NCBI GenBank assembly: GCA_027604705.1
Contig: JADHYV010000002.1
Span: forward strand, 682,001 to 746,000
Reading direction: 5' to 3'
DNA: 64,000 nucleotides
DNA from: Allomyces arbusculus
Lineage: Eukaryota; Blastocladiomycota; Blastocladiomycetes; Blastocladiales; Blastocladiaceae
Below the pieces are notes generated by a model, which saw only the letters and a program-made list of their open reading frames with translations, was not told the DNA's origin and did not search any database. Both the position numbers and the translations under genes were made by a program. This document shows positions 39,503 to 50,830 of this stretch, piece after piece. Within the stretch, counting starts at the first letter, position 1; the number at the start of each line of letters is the position of its first letter.

Positions 39503-42500
39503 TCAAGAATCAGTCAACCCGCGTGCGCGATCCTCCCTCGCCGCCTTGAGCGCCGTTAGCAGCACCGACGACAGCTGGCCAGTCTCCAGCGCGGACTTGG
39601 CACCTTGTCCACCCAATAGACTCGTGCCAGCTTTCTTCGTCCCTCCGTCCGGCACAGCTAACGTCTCGTCGAGCGGCTCCTCGAGCGCGACCCGCTCGAG
39701 CGACGCCGCACGTGCGGCCTCGCGCACCGCGCCAAGAGGTGCCGTAATGTGCACAATTGGCGCTGGCGCTGGTTTCGGCGGAACCGGCGCTATTGCGCGC
39801 GGCGCGTCCTCGGCGAGCCATTGGATCGCGCCGAGCACAGACTCGGCACCCACCACAACCACGGTCACGGGAAACACGACCACGCCGACAACCACGCCGC
39901 GCACAATCCCGACCACTCGCCATGGCCACGCCAGTTCGGCCCATACGTGGGGGGGCGGGACCACGACGTCGATAATGCGTTTCCTCGCTTGGCGGCACGC
40001 CGCGGCCCACCGGGCGACCACAAGCCTCGGCTTCGCCGCAAGCCGAATCCGCGGCCTCGGTGTCACCGCGCACAATGCCAGCCACCACTTGCTCGGGTCG
40101 GCCAGGAACGCGGCCACGGCCAAGGGCGTGCGCAGCACTTCGTCGCGCCGCGGCAACGCAGACCCGCCGCGTCGCTGTTTCCGCTTCTTCCACGGCCCGC
40201 GAATGCAGTCGCTCCACACGAGGTCGGCGCAAAAGTAGACGAGTCCCATGGCTGTGGGCGCGCACGCGAACAGGAGGCCCCACTGCGCAATTTCTTGTTC
40301 GCGCATCAATTGCGTGCGAAGCTTGAGCAACCCGGCGCGCAGGCCGCGATCGGGCGAGACTTTCGGGTCCATGGTATTGAGCCACGCGAGCGTCACGTTC
40401 TTGAATATGGTCGCCGATGAGGCGGCCGGGTCGCCCGCAACGGCATTGGTCAGGACCTCGGCGCCCGGCAACTTGATGGTGATCAGCGGTTCGAGCGCCG
40501 CGTAGATTTCTCGGAACGATTCAGTCCGCGCCGTCACCACACAGTTCACTAACTGGTGCATCGTCAGCTGCATGGCGGGCACCGACGTAAGCAACGTGTC
40601 CACCATGTCCGTGAGCGACACGTCAATCTGCGAGAGCGTTTCATTGATCGCGCCGAGCGCCGACTTGATGGGGGACATGACGCGCTGGTTGAATGTGGTC
40701 GACGCGTGATTGGAAAACGAATCAATCATTGCAAACTCGTCGTTGAGAATCAAGTGAATGCTCGAGACCAGATCGTCGGCCGCAAATAACATGATCTTCT
40801 CGGTCGTAAAAAACAGTTGCTCCTGGAAGGGGACCGTGCCCGTCACTAGGTACGTGTCAATGTACCAGACTTGCACGCGCAGAGTCACCAACGTCGCGAA
40901 CGCGCCAATTGCCAGGATGGCCGCCGGCGGGTAGAGCACAAACGACAGGGCGCGCGCGAGTCGCGCGATCCCAACGGGTGTGAGCGCGTGCGCGCGGCGC
41001 ATCTCGCGTGCCGACAACTGGTCGGGCCCAGCGACCGCGATCCGGGCGCGGCGAAATGCTTGAACCGCCGATGAAATCGCCTGGACCGCTGAGTACTGCG
41101 CCGGGTCGAGTGCGCGCCAGGTCAGGTTATCGACAGTGACTTGGCGTTCGGTCAGTTCGCGCGTCTGCAGTTTCCGGTACCAGTGTGCGAAAAGTTCCGA
41201 TACGACCGACGTGAGCCACGCCACGACCATGCCGCCAATCGAGAAGTTGATCCACCACTGGAAATGCTCGTCAATGACAGCGGTGTACTGCGCCATGGTC
41301 GGTGCAAATGCTGACCCGTTGATGCACGCGTCGAGCCACGGTGAAGACCAGTTGGACCCGGCTTCCGGCGTCGCGGTCGCGGCGAATGTTGCTCCTGCTG
41401 CTACTGTCGTGGTGGTGGTCGCGGTGGCCGCCGACGCGGCGTTGGCAGCAATGACTGCGGGGTCGAGCCCCATGGCTGTCGCCAACTCGCGGAACTCGGC
41501 TAGAAAGTACTCGCCGGCCATCTCAAACGGCGCCTTGAGCAGGTCATTGAGCTCCGTTAGGAGTTGCTCAGGCGATGGTATCGACCGAATCGCGGCCGTG
41601 ATCGCGTCGACGGTCGCAGGTGGAATAATGAGTGGCGACAGTCCCGCGACCTGCGTGACGTTCTGCGTTCCGACCTGCGACAGAATTGACGTGCCAAAAA
41701 TCCGCGTAAAATCCGCCGACCCCAGGACCTGCACGAGCTGCGAGTTGATCCCGTTAATCATGTTCTGGTACCCGGCATCGAGACTCCCGACGACCTCGTT
41801 CCATGCCTGCATCATATCCTGCGCATACCCCACAAGCGCATTCGACGTGGCCCCGAGCGTAATGCTCGTCGTGCACATTAACAGCGCCGATTGGTGGCGA
41901 ATAATCATCGTGACAACATAGCGCAACATCGTCATTGCCGTCTGCATGTTGTTGTTGATGGCGAGCACCGCCGACTCGGCCCGCGACCGAAGCGTGTGGT
42001 GGGTCGTCTTGACCGTCTTGGCCGGCGGCCCGTGCATTAGGCGACCGACGGTGATCATGTTGGCGCACCCGGCACTTGCCATATCAATTGACCCTTGTGC
42101 GGCATCGATCATCAATTGCCGCGCCCACAATAAGCGCACGAGCACCATCAGCGCCCCAAAGATCGAGTAGGCGAAGAACGACCGCAACATCCGGTCTTTA
42201 AGCCGCATGAAGTAGGGCGGCGGCGTGGGTGCCTCGCCGCACTCGGGTGGGGGTCGCGTCGGGACGGACTGCACGTGGACCGAGTAGGGGTTCGACATGG
42301 ACGAGGGTGTGTGCGGTGACGTGGACGTGGTCGGGACCGGGAATGGCGACGTGGGTGCCGAGCGGAACTGGCCGAGCCGCGCCTGCAGCGCCACGAGCTC
42401 GGTGGAAGCGTCGCCGCTCGTGGTCGAGCTCATGGTTTGCACGGTTGAGGCCGACGCGCACCGCACTCGTGCACGACCGAGCCATGCCGCATCAAGGCTG

Positions 42501-43201
42501 TCATTGCTCAACACGGCGCTCTTGTTGAATAGCTTGGCCATGTTTGAGGACGGCGACGGCACGCCGTGGTCCCCGGCCGGCAGGTTGACGCGAGTCTGGC
42601 TCAGGGCGACTCCCGACTGGCTGGGCTGGCCAAGGTGCGGGATCTTTGGCAACGGGCTGTCGCCCTCGTCTTGGTCGCTGCTCACGCTGCTGCTGTCGCT
42701 CTCCTGCTGGAGCTCGGCAAACCGTTTCAGGAAACCCTCTTCTGCGTCCTTGGCGCGATCGACCGTGCTCGAGGTCTGGTGCAGTTGCGAGAGGAGCCGA
42801 ACGCGGGGCGTGACCGCATCCGACCCGTCGTACTCGTGGCCATCGTGTCCACCCGTCTCGACATCTGTCAGATTCTCGCGTGCTCCTGAGCGGTCCGCGG
42901 CCGTGTCTGCGCCAGTCGCAGGACGGAGCCGGAAATCGTCGGAAACGGCATTGTTAGTAGGCTCGCTTTCGTTGCTGTTCACGTCATCGTCGTCGTTCCG
43001 GGCAAGCTGAAGGGCAAATAGATGGTGCAAGCGGCCAGACGCCGCCGCCGGCTGCGCTCGGCTCGCCCCGTCGAGTTCGTGGTCGTCGTCGTCGTCGTCG
43101 ACGCTCGGATTGTTGCCGTGATGGCTCATTGGTGCGGTCCGCGCACGGCTCGACTGTGCCATCCGTTGCAAATAGCTGGACTCGACGTCGTTGTCGTCCA
43201 T
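39503..43201 (-). CDS. PRM1: PRM1-like plasma-membrane fusion protein
   Basis: 1232 aa, intronless, ATG 43201-43199. PRM1 acts in membrane merger of mating cells in ascomycetes. Residues 1-330 are acidic and disordered. The membrane part follows PRM1's order: YFMRLKDRM before TM1 (IFGALMVLVRLLW); a Cys in the ASAGCANM stretch (family SACTSVE); TM2 with SALLMCTTSITLGATSNALV (family YVCLITFAVGGSLKVALGVI); the ectodomain block LLTELNDLLKAPFEMAGEYF (family VIRTPFEEVKKLL); then TMs INFSIGGMVVAWLTSVV, YPPAAILAIGAFATLVTL, LLFACAPTAMGLVYFCADLV and a last hydrophobic IVRGVVVGVVVFPVTVVVV. The N-terminus is longer than usual and there are one or two extra hydrophobic segments. Identification rests on pattern alignment by eye. 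Confidence 0.7.
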   Translation of the reverse strand: MDDNDVESSYLQRMAQSSRARTAPMSHHGNNPSVDDDDDDHELDGASRAQPAAASGRLHHLFALQLARNDDDDVNSNESEPTNNAVSDDFRLRPATGADTAADRSGARENLTDVETGGHDGHEYDGSDAVTPRVRLLSQLHQTSSTVDRAKDAEEGFLKRFAELQQESDSSSVSSDQDEGDSPLPKIPHLGQPSQSGVALSQTRVNLPAGDHGVPSPSSNMAKLFNKSAVLSNDSLDAAWLGRARVRCASASTVQTMSSTTSGDASTELVALQARLGQFRSAPTSPFPVPTTSTSPHTPSSMSNPYSVHVQSVPTRPPPECGEAPTPPPYFMRLKDRMLRSFFAYSIFGALMVLVRLLWARQLMIDAAQGSIDMASAGCANMITVGRLMHGPPAKTVKTTHHTLRSRAESAVLAINNNMQTAMTMLRYVVTMIIRHQSALLMCTTSITLGATSNALVGYAQDMMQAWNEVVGSLDAGYQNMINGINSQLVQVLGSADFTRIFGTSILSQVGTQNVTQVAGLSPLIIPPATVDAITAAIRSIPSPEQLLTELNDLLKAPFEMAGEYFLAEFRELATAMGLDPAVIAANAASAATATTTTTVAAGATFAATATPEAGSNWSSPWLDACINGSAFAPTMAQYTAVIDEHFQWWINFSIGGMVVAWLTSVVSELFAHWYRKLQTRELTERQVTVDNLTWRALDPAQYSAVQAISSAVQAFRRARIAVAGPDQLSAREMRRAHALTPVGIARLARALSFVLYPPAAILAIGAFATLVTLRVQVWYIDTYLVTGTVPFQEQLFFTTEKIMLFAADDLVSSIHLILNDEFAMIDSFSNHASTTFNQRVMSPIKSALGAINETLSQIDVSLTDMVDTLLTSVPAMQLTMHQLVNCVVTARTESFREIYAALEPLITIKLPGAEVLTNAVAGDPAASSATIFKNVTLAWLNTMDPKVSPDRGLRAGLLKLRTQLMREQEIAQWGLLFACAPTAMGLVYFCADLVWSDCIRGPWKKRKQRRGGSALPRRDEVLRTPLAVAAFLADPSKWWLALCAVTPRPRIRLAAKPRLVVARWAAACRQARKRIIDVVVPPPHVWAELAWPWRVVGIVRGVVVGVVVFPVTVVVVGAESVLGAIQWLAEDAPRAIAPVPPKPAPAPIVHITAPLGAVREAARAASLERVALEEPLDETLAVPDGGTKKAGTSLLGGQGAKSALETGQLSSVLLTALKAAREDRARGLTDS

Positions 43202-43872
43202 GGTCAGGGATCGAGCTCGTGTAACCGGCAGGACGAGCGCGCGCCGTCGTTACGACCTTTATGGACGCCCGTGGTGCGGTCTGCCAGTTCCCAGCTGGTC
43301 ACTGGCTGGAATCATGGATCGGCCGCGCGTCGTGATTGACTTGACCACGTCTTGGCGCACGGGGGCCGTCGCCTTTGATGGTGACCAGGATCAAAGACGG
43401 GCAGGCAGCTCGTGCTAGTTCAAAGCGGTGCGGACACGTTGGGCCGGCGGGACCGGCCGTCCGGACGGTTGAGCTCGTGCGCGCGCATTGCAGCAAGTCG
43501 TCGTCGAGGTCATCATGTGGAGGTCATCGATATACTCGTGGACGTCGTCTACAAAGGGATGCAGCTCGACGACGACGAAGGAGCGGGCGCCCTGGCGACC
43601 GGTCACGCCACGCAACGGCGAGCTGCGAGACGTGTTGACGGTCGTCTGCGAGACGGCATGGCAGGGCCCCGTAGCGACGGGTCCAACATAAATGACAATG
43701 GTGAAATCCAATTGCATTCTTGCGTTCAAATGTGCCAATGGAGGACCAGAATAAACGAAAACCAAACACTTGGCAACCAAACCACTCCCACTTGCCTTCT
43801 CGTTCTCGTTCGCGCGCCTCCCCTCTGTTTCTTTCGTTCCCCGGCGCGCTCTCCACCCTCTTTCTCTACCGT
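43202..43872. other. Intergenic, PRM1-like promoter side and SWEET 3' side
   Basis: 671 nt upstream of the PRM1-like start. A plus-strand ORF (43412-44137) runs antisense to the SWEET gene and has no family resemblance. Nothing else is supported. Confidence 0.4.
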
Positions 43873-45175
43873 TCACGCCTTCCCGGCGCTCTTGGCCCCG
43901 TCGTGTGCGGCGGCATCCGCCACGGCCGCGAGCGCCGCGTCGCCGAGCAGCGGCACCACGACCGCCGCGGCCGCATGCCGCGGCTCAATCGACGCCGCGT
44001 CCGCGCCGGCCCCTGCCGTCGGCGGCCCATGCAACGGCGCCGGCGACGTGGCCAGCACCGGCATATGCTCGTGGTCGGCCGTCTTGGTAAACGTGCGACT
44101 GCGCAGCCGCCCCGCCGACGTGGACCCGCCCGAGTAGGTGCTCGACGCGTCGAGCAAACCCTTTTCCGGATCGGCGTGCGGCGCCGGGGACATGCCCGGG
44201 CCCCGCGTCACGAGCCCTTCCTCGTTAGGCTCCTCGACCACGCGCGCGCCAAAGACGACGCGGCACACGATTTGCATGACGGCGACAATCGCGCCGAGCA
44301 AGTTTGGGCCCCAAATGAACCAGTCGGCGAGCACCATGCCGTAGACGGTCCAGAGCGCGCCGTTCACGAGGCACGCGGCTGCGAGTGGGAGCGAGAAGAT
44401 GGCCGCGTTCTTGGTGCGCAGAACGTGCGCAAACGCCGTCAGCGGGGACGAGTAGAAGAGGGCGAGGATGATGATCGAGACGATGCCGAGCAGTTGCCGG
44501 CCCGCCGCGTAGTCAAGGCCCAGGACCGCGATCGAGGTCGAGACCATCACGACAAACAACAGGCCGAGCGAAATCACGTCCAGGTGCCACCGCTGCGCCG
44601 GCGTCGCGTAGAGGTAGGCCGAGTGCGTGAACCAGGCGCCACACACGCACCCGAGGAGGTTGGGCGTCACGACAAACTAGCGAGTCCGACACGTGCCGTA
44701 AGGAGCCGGCACGGGGACGAGCGAGCGCGCTGGTGGGTAGGCCCGCAAACGAGACGCACCGGATCCTTGACAAACTGGCCATACCCGATCCAAATGAGCG
44801 CATTGCCGAAAATAAACGCGTAGGGCGTCCTGAGCGAGCAACAGGCCACCGTCGCAGCAGCACCGTCAGAATAATTGCAGGACGCTGGCACCGTGCAGCA
44901 AGAGATCGACGTACGGGTTCAAGGTGCCGAGTGCCTGCCGCTTGCGGAACCGCAACACCTCCTTGACGGGCGCAACCGTCACGAGAACTAGTCATTGCAC
45001 GAGTGTACACACGATCAGTATGACCATCACACCGACAACACGGGCGCATCAACGCCCGCCACGCAGCAGTACACAGCAACCGCAACGTACTTGCCGTCAA
45101 AACACCGAGCAGCGGGATCACCGTGCTCAACACCACCTTGCACGCATGGTTGTCGCCGCAGTCGAGGCCGGCCAT
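43873..45175 (-). CDS. SWEET (MtN3/saliva) sugar transporter
   Basis: 343 aa from four exons: 45175-45091, 44987-44915, 44829-44760 and 44676-43873. The introns are 103, 85 and 83 nt (GTACGT, GTACGT and GTGCGT donors). The first MtN3 repeat reads VIPLLGVLTAILVTVAPVKE, LGTLNPTPYAFIFGNALIWI, GYGQFVKDPFVVTPNLLG, close to the family pattern PLLGVL..N.L...P...V.R, LNPLPFV...N...W..YG...KDPYVF.PN..G. The second repeat includes YSSPLTAFAHVLRTKNAAIF and LVNGALWTVYGMVLADWFIW. Seven helices are expected, so facilitated sugar flux across plasma or vacuolar membrane. A C-terminal tail of about 120 residues, Ala-rich with possible phospho-sites (SSTYSGGSTSAGRLRSRTFT), is longer than in most relatives. Confidence 0.9.
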
Positions 45176-46047
45176 GGTGACGGACGGTCGGGTGAGAAGC
45201 CGGTTCAATCGTCGTACGCGCGCTCGCAGAAGAGACCGTTGTCGAGGCCCTTGGTCGGGTCGGGAGCGTGCCGTCGGTGTACGTTGAGTTGACACCTGCA
45301 GTCGGGGGAGCGACGAGCGCCAGCGAGGGCTCGCACAATCAGATCAATGGACAATGGTCGGGAGGAAAAGAAAAGCAGAAGGACGCCGATGCGCGGAATC
45401 CCTCGCGCACGCCAGAGATACCGAGACGCAGATACTCTAGGCGTCGTTTCGGATCAACTGTTCCTGAAGAGACGAAGGTACAAACAATCGCCGGCGCTAT
45501 GCGCGCGGGGCAGGGCGAGCGGGCTGGTTGCGGCGGGCGTGGATGGCGGCGGCGTTGCAGCAGGTTGGGCCCAAAGTCGCGCAACAGCTTGATGAAATGA
45601 AATGAAACGCGGGCGGGCGCGCGTGGCTCCTCGGCTGGCCCCGGCACGACGCGGGCAAGGGGAAATGAAATGGTGGGCGCGAGGACGGATGGAGGAGGGG
45701 ACGTTTGCCAAATGGGAGACGTGATCAGCCCAAAAGGCCGCCGCCGTTCTCACGCATGTTCGTCTCGCACGCCGTGAACAACGCGCGCGCGGCTTTTGCT
45801 GCGGCTCGACGTGCGTGCCTGCATGAAGAACCGACGGGACAAGCCAACAACACCGATAAAACCTCACCTTCGGCCGCTGCCTGGTCGCGCACGTCGGCGA
45901 CGCTGTCAAGCACTGTCAAGATGCAAGGTTGCGAGAGTCTGCTCAATCGCGCGAACCACGACGCGCGCGACAATCAACTCGACGAAAAGCACCCCAAAAA
46001 TCCCAACATACATGTTGCCACCACCAACCCATTCCTCCGCTCCCTGA
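45176..46047. other. Intergenic, no supported gene
   Basis: 872 nt between the SWEET start and the stop of the Zn2Cys6 gene. Open frames exist on both strands, but none has a consistent start, composition or family. Confidence 0.4.
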
Positions 46048-49000
46048 TCACAACTGGAACGCAAACGGATCATTGATCGCGCCCGCCTGCAGCGCGACCT
46101 GCAACTGATCCACCGTGAGCGCCGGCCCTGCCGGACTCGCCGCCGGCACCGCCGCGGTACTCGTCACGGGCACCTGCGAAGCGGCCGCGGCCATCAATGC
46201 CGCCGGAAACGACGCGGCCATGGCCGCCGCCGCAGCATTCGCGCCCGCGGGCGTCCCATTCGCCGCTGCTGCCGCTAACCACGCAGCCACCAAATTCGCA
46301 TCCACATGAATCGTGATCCCTGGGGGCGGCTGCGGCGCCGGTGTCGCCTGTGGGGTCGCGTGCGGGATTGCGAGCCCGTGCAGGAGTACGTCCGGCCGTG
46401 GCGTGGCCGGTGGTTGCGGAACCGGCGGTGGCGGTGGCGCGGGGGTCGCGCGCGGCGTGCTTGCGGCCGAGACGCCCTGCATCGGGTACCCACCGTTGGC
46501 GTGCACGTGCGTGCCCGTCGCGGCCGCGGCCGCGTACGCAAACTGCTGCGACCATGGGACGGCGGCTGTCGCCGCGGGGGAACCCGGCATTGGCGGCGGC
46601 GCGACCGACGAGACGGGCGTGCGCGGCGACCCTTGTCCGATCGCGTCCAGTGCCGCTGACCGCGTCGCCGATGACGACGCGCCGAGCGGCGCGAGCGCGG
46701 CCGCGGCCGCGGCAACCGCTGCAGCGCGATCCGCCGAGGCGACTGGCACGACTTTCCGTCGCTTGAGTTGCGCGACGATATCGTCGATTCGGGCGAGATC
46801 CGCATCGACGCACCAGAGGTCCCGCGGTGCGCGCGCACGAGCATTCTCAAGCATCCGCACAACTTCGGCATGGGACGGGTACTCTTGCCACTCGGGCCCG
46901 TGCCCGAGCGCGGCCTCGTCGTCCGGGTCGGCCATCTCCCCCTGGCACGTATGCCGGCCCAAGTCCGCGCTCGGCACGCGAGTTGCGGGCGCACACGTGC
47001 AGACGGCTGCAGGCCCGGCTTCAGCAACATGCCCCGCGGCCACCAGGACGAGCGCGAACTCGGCGGCAACACGCAACACACACGAAACGGGCGGCGCGGT
47101 CCTTGCGGGCGCGGCACCGACCAGGATCCGAATAATCCGCCACCGCTCCCTTGGGCAGGGCTCGAGGTAGAGGCACGCGTTATGGAAAATCCAGTTCGCC
47201 ATGAGCCAATGGAAAATCACGGCCTGCGCAGCAGCCTCGGCCGCCTGCACCGCCATGGCCTCGTCCGCCGGTTCCGCACCGGCCACCGCCGCGGCCCGCG
47301 CCGTCTCGCGCGCAACCTGCTCAGCACGCGCGGCAATTCGCGCCACCTTATCCGGATCGGGCGTATCGATCATTTGTGCGCCCGGCAATCCGGCGCGGAA
47401 CGCGCGAAGCTCGGCGTGCAACCCGGCGAGCGTGTCGCCGCCGATATCCACACGCATCCCGACGAGGCACGTGCTGGCGGACGGGACCGGTGGTGGCGGG
47501 GACGCACCGACCGACGCGCGCCGTGGCGCGCCCGCAGCGGCGGCTCGTTGCTGGCGGCGCATTTCGTCGCGCATCCAGCACTCAGCGCGGCACAGGAGGG
47601 CGACGGCACGGACGTAGGCCGCAAAGACGGTATTCGGGCACAATGCGCCGAGCACGGGCCCACGGAACGTCGGCAGCGGCGGAACACGATCAAATGCGTC
47701 GACAGCGAGAAGCGGTGACTTGCAGACGGGTGCACCGGCATTGAGGACGGCGCCGAGTCGATCGGTCACAAACCCGCCCCAAAACAGTCGCGCGAGGGTT
47801 TCCTGGTGCGAGACGCCCGACAACACGACAAGGTCCATGTCGTCGTCGCTTTCGCCATTCGCGCCGTCCTCGTCTTCATCCTGCGCCACATCGTCCACTG
47901 CGTGCCGCTGCCGGTGCTGTCGAATGGCCCCAGCCTCGACGAGCGCAGCGAGCGCCGCGACCGACATCGACTTGCACATGTACCCCGCGGCCATGTGCGC
48001 GCGGAGGTAATAGTAGAGCGAGAGCAGTTCGAGCGTGATGCACTCCGCGACACCCGCGGGCGCAGCGGCGGCGAGTCGCGGCACGATCATCGCATGCGCG
48101 CGCTCGGCAAGACTATCCCCCACCCCGCCACGACCGGACCGCTGGTGGTGCAGGACTTCAGCGTGCAAGTCCGTCGGCGGCGCACGCTTGTTCCCACGCC
48201 CGACCGACCTTGCCACGCCGACTGCGCTGGCCTCCGTTTCTGGTGGCGGTTCCGGCGCGGCAATTAGCGGCAACGACGTGACCGCGCACAGCGCGGCCAT
48301 CAGGTACGCCGGCACCCGTCTCAACCTTAGGGCACGGCGGAATGCGTGTTCATCCGCCAAGGCCGGCACGAGCGGTGCAAAATGCCGGAAAAACGCGCCC
48401 ACATGCACGTCAATCGCGGGCGACACGTTGCCCGCGCGCGTAGCCCAATCGGATATCTCGTCGACGACCGACGACGCCAAGTCGGACAGTTCCTGTGCGG
48501 CCTGGAGTGCGTCAGGGTCGACTGACTCGCCGTCGCGCGGAGTCGCCCAGCTGCCCTGCCGCCGGTGGTGCGTTCGCGGCGGTTGCCGTAAGCGCGCGAC
48601 GCGTTCGAGCGAACGCATGTCTTGCCCGGGGAAGCGCGCGGGACGTCGAGCGGCGGTGACGGCGGGAGGTGGTGGTGGGGTCGGTGGGTTCAGCGACGAC
48701 GGGAGCGGGCGAGGGGACATGAGGCCCGACGGCGCGCGGGTGCGGGAGGCCATGGGTGGTGGTGGGGGTGGTGGGAGTGTGGCAGGCGGAGCGGGTAAAG
48801 CGGCAGCGAGTGGTGGAGGTGGGGGCGGCGGTGGGGTCGCGCGCGACGGGCCCGGAGACGGCGACGATGCGTGGTAGAACGGCACGACACCGCCTGCAAC
48901 GGGCGCCAAGTGCAGCTGCATCGGGGTCGTCGTGGCCAGTCCAAGCACTGCAGCGTCCTGCGCGGCACCACCCGAGTACGGCGCAACACGATCCACATCC

Positions 49001-50201
49001 ATGGGCGTCGGTCCCGTTTGGTCCCTCGCAGCGGTACCGCTCCCGACGTGGGGCACGGCAAACGCGGGTTTTGGCGTGGTCGGCGCCATCGTCGACGATG
49101 CCATGATCGATGCGAGCAGATCGGCAGGTGTCGACGCGTTCGCTCCCGGCGGCACGGCACCACTAGCGCCATCAGGCCCGATAAACTCGGATAACGCATC
49201 CAATGCCGCAGCAAAATCGCCCAGTCCCAAATCGGGCGTCGGAGCCGGCTGCGACGTGCCCAGGTTATTGCGCGCGCGTTTGCGGTCGGGAGCACGCAGC
49301 GCCTGCACGATCGCCGCAGCTTCGGCCGACCCGGGTTCCGGGACAGCGGGGAAGTCGGGCCACGCGTCGAGCACAGCGCCGGCCACCTGGTAGGCCTCGT
49401 CGCCGCCGTGCGTGAGCGGTGCGTGCGGCATTGACGGTGGGGGCGGAGGCGGCGCGGAAAAGGAAGACGCGAGCGCTTGGTACGGGTCGACGTGCTGTTG
49501 CTGCTGCTGCGCCGACATGGGCACGGGCGTGACGAGTGACCGCGGCACGGGCATGGGGCTCGGCTGGATGCCGGGCAGGTAGGGCAGGTCGACAAACGAC
49601 CCGGCGGCGGAACTCGTGTAGGCGGACGCCGACGAAGGCGTTAGCAACGACGCGAGATCGCCCGACGACGAGGACGTGGTCGACACCGGTGGCGGCGTGC
49701 TGGTCGACGACGATCGCGGGCTCGCGAGGGCCGCGTCTGGTGGCGTTGGAAGAGCGGCGGGAGCGGCGGAAGCGGCGGGCATCGAATCGCGGCCGACTCC
49801 ATTGGGGTTTGGGGCTGATGCGGTGGACGAGGAGGTCGGCGTGTCGCAGGGCACGGCGGCCGCGACGGCGGCAGCGGCCGTCATGTCGTCCTTTTTCTTG
49901 GGGCCGCGCTTCTTTTCGGCCACGTAGACGCAAGTATCGCCGAGCTTGGTGCAGCTACATGTCCAGTTGGTCCGCCCGTCAGCAAATGGCCACGACCACG
50001 CCGCCGCAGCACCGAACCACAGGCCGATGGGGTGGAGACGCACCGGTCGCACGGGACGAGGCCATTGCCGTCGCACCGCTTCTTACGGCGCTTGCAGTTC
50101 TGGCACGCCTTGGCGACTTTGATGGTGCCAGCGGCCGTGAGTGCCGGCACAGCATCGGGAGGCAGCGCTGTGAGCGGCGACGATCCAGACGGCGAGGCCA
50201 T
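46048..50201 (-). CDS. Large Zn2Cys6 fungal-type transcription factor
   Basis: 1354 aa from two exons, 50201-50044 and 49954-46048. The 89-nt intron (GTGCGT..TGTAG) lies inside the zinc cluster. Splicing completes the binuclear cluster: ACQNCKRRKKRCDGNGLVPC then DRCTKLGDTCVY, spacing C-x2-C-x6-C-x7-C-x2-C-x6-C; without the join the last two-Cys part is broken. A basic linker AEKKRGPKKK follows. Long Pro/Ala-rich disordered stretches (TPPPPPPPPLAAALPAPP) precede a middle homology region (IDVHVGAFFRHFAPLVPALA, LRLRRVPAYLMAALCAVTSL), characteristic of the fungal-specific TF domain. The C-terminus is Ala/Pro-rich. The target pathway cannot be inferred; Zn2Cys6 proteins are essentially fungal, which supports the taxonomic reading. 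Confidence 0.9.
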
Positions 50202-50714
50202 GGTGGCGGGGCAAGGGCGCGCGCGCCGTGTCGTGAGGCGGTCACCCACCGGGAGCGCCTTGGTCGCGGTGTTGGTCGCGGGACGACGACAACAGGGCAG
50301 GGACGTGGTCGCGGGCTGGGCCGGGCCGGGGATTGAGTTTGCGCGTGGGCGCGGCGGCAGCAGCGGCGGCAGCAGCGGGGGTAGATCCGGTGGTCGAATG
50401 CACCAAGTCGCAAGTGGGCGGCGTGGGCGGGACGAGCGCTACGACGTCGTGAAGTTGGTCGAGGAGCGGTGGTGGTTTGCGCCGTCGTCGCGGCGGCTGC
50501 AGGAGAGAAGCGGAGTCGATGCAGTGGAGCGGGGTTGTGCTGAACTGCTGAACCCCCAACCCACTGTGCGCTGAACACAGGCGTCGATCCCAAATCCCGT
50601 CGTTCGAACCCTGGGTTTGCGAAGGCACGCAAGGCGTGCTTCCAAATCCAAAAGATTCCAACCAACCGGATTGAGACGCTGAACAGCACGAGGCACGAGG
50701 CATGATGAAGACGA

Positions 50715-50745
<31 letters not shown>

Positions 50746-50830
50746 TCAGGACAGCAAAAGATGTAAACAAGGCACATTGAATTCACGCCCACTCCACTCC
50801 ATCCAGCTTGCAACACGCAGGCCGCGCCGC
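50202..50830. other. Promoter side of the Zn2Cys6 gene and 3' flank of the LGLGA gene
   Basis: 629 nt. It contains a CGA microsatellite (listed separately). No gene is supported; a tRNA-like GGTTCGAAC match near 50.6 kb was rejected. Confidence 0.4.
50715..50744. repeat. (ACG)n microsatellite
   Basis: About ten consecutive ACG/CGA trinucleotides in the intergenic region downstream of the LGLGA-motif gene. Likely length-variable. The same triplet encodes poly-Asp runs in nearby coding regions, but here it is not in a gene. Confidence 0.85.

Noticed and set aside
43412-44823. Long plus-strand ORFs antisense to the SWEET gene
   Set aside because: Shadow frames of a well-supported spliced gene; Arg/Pro-rich with no family.
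50580-50700. tRNA-like B-box (GGTTCGAAC) on the minus strand
   Set aside because: The T-arm stem does not pair and no acceptor stem or proper A-box arrangement could be built.
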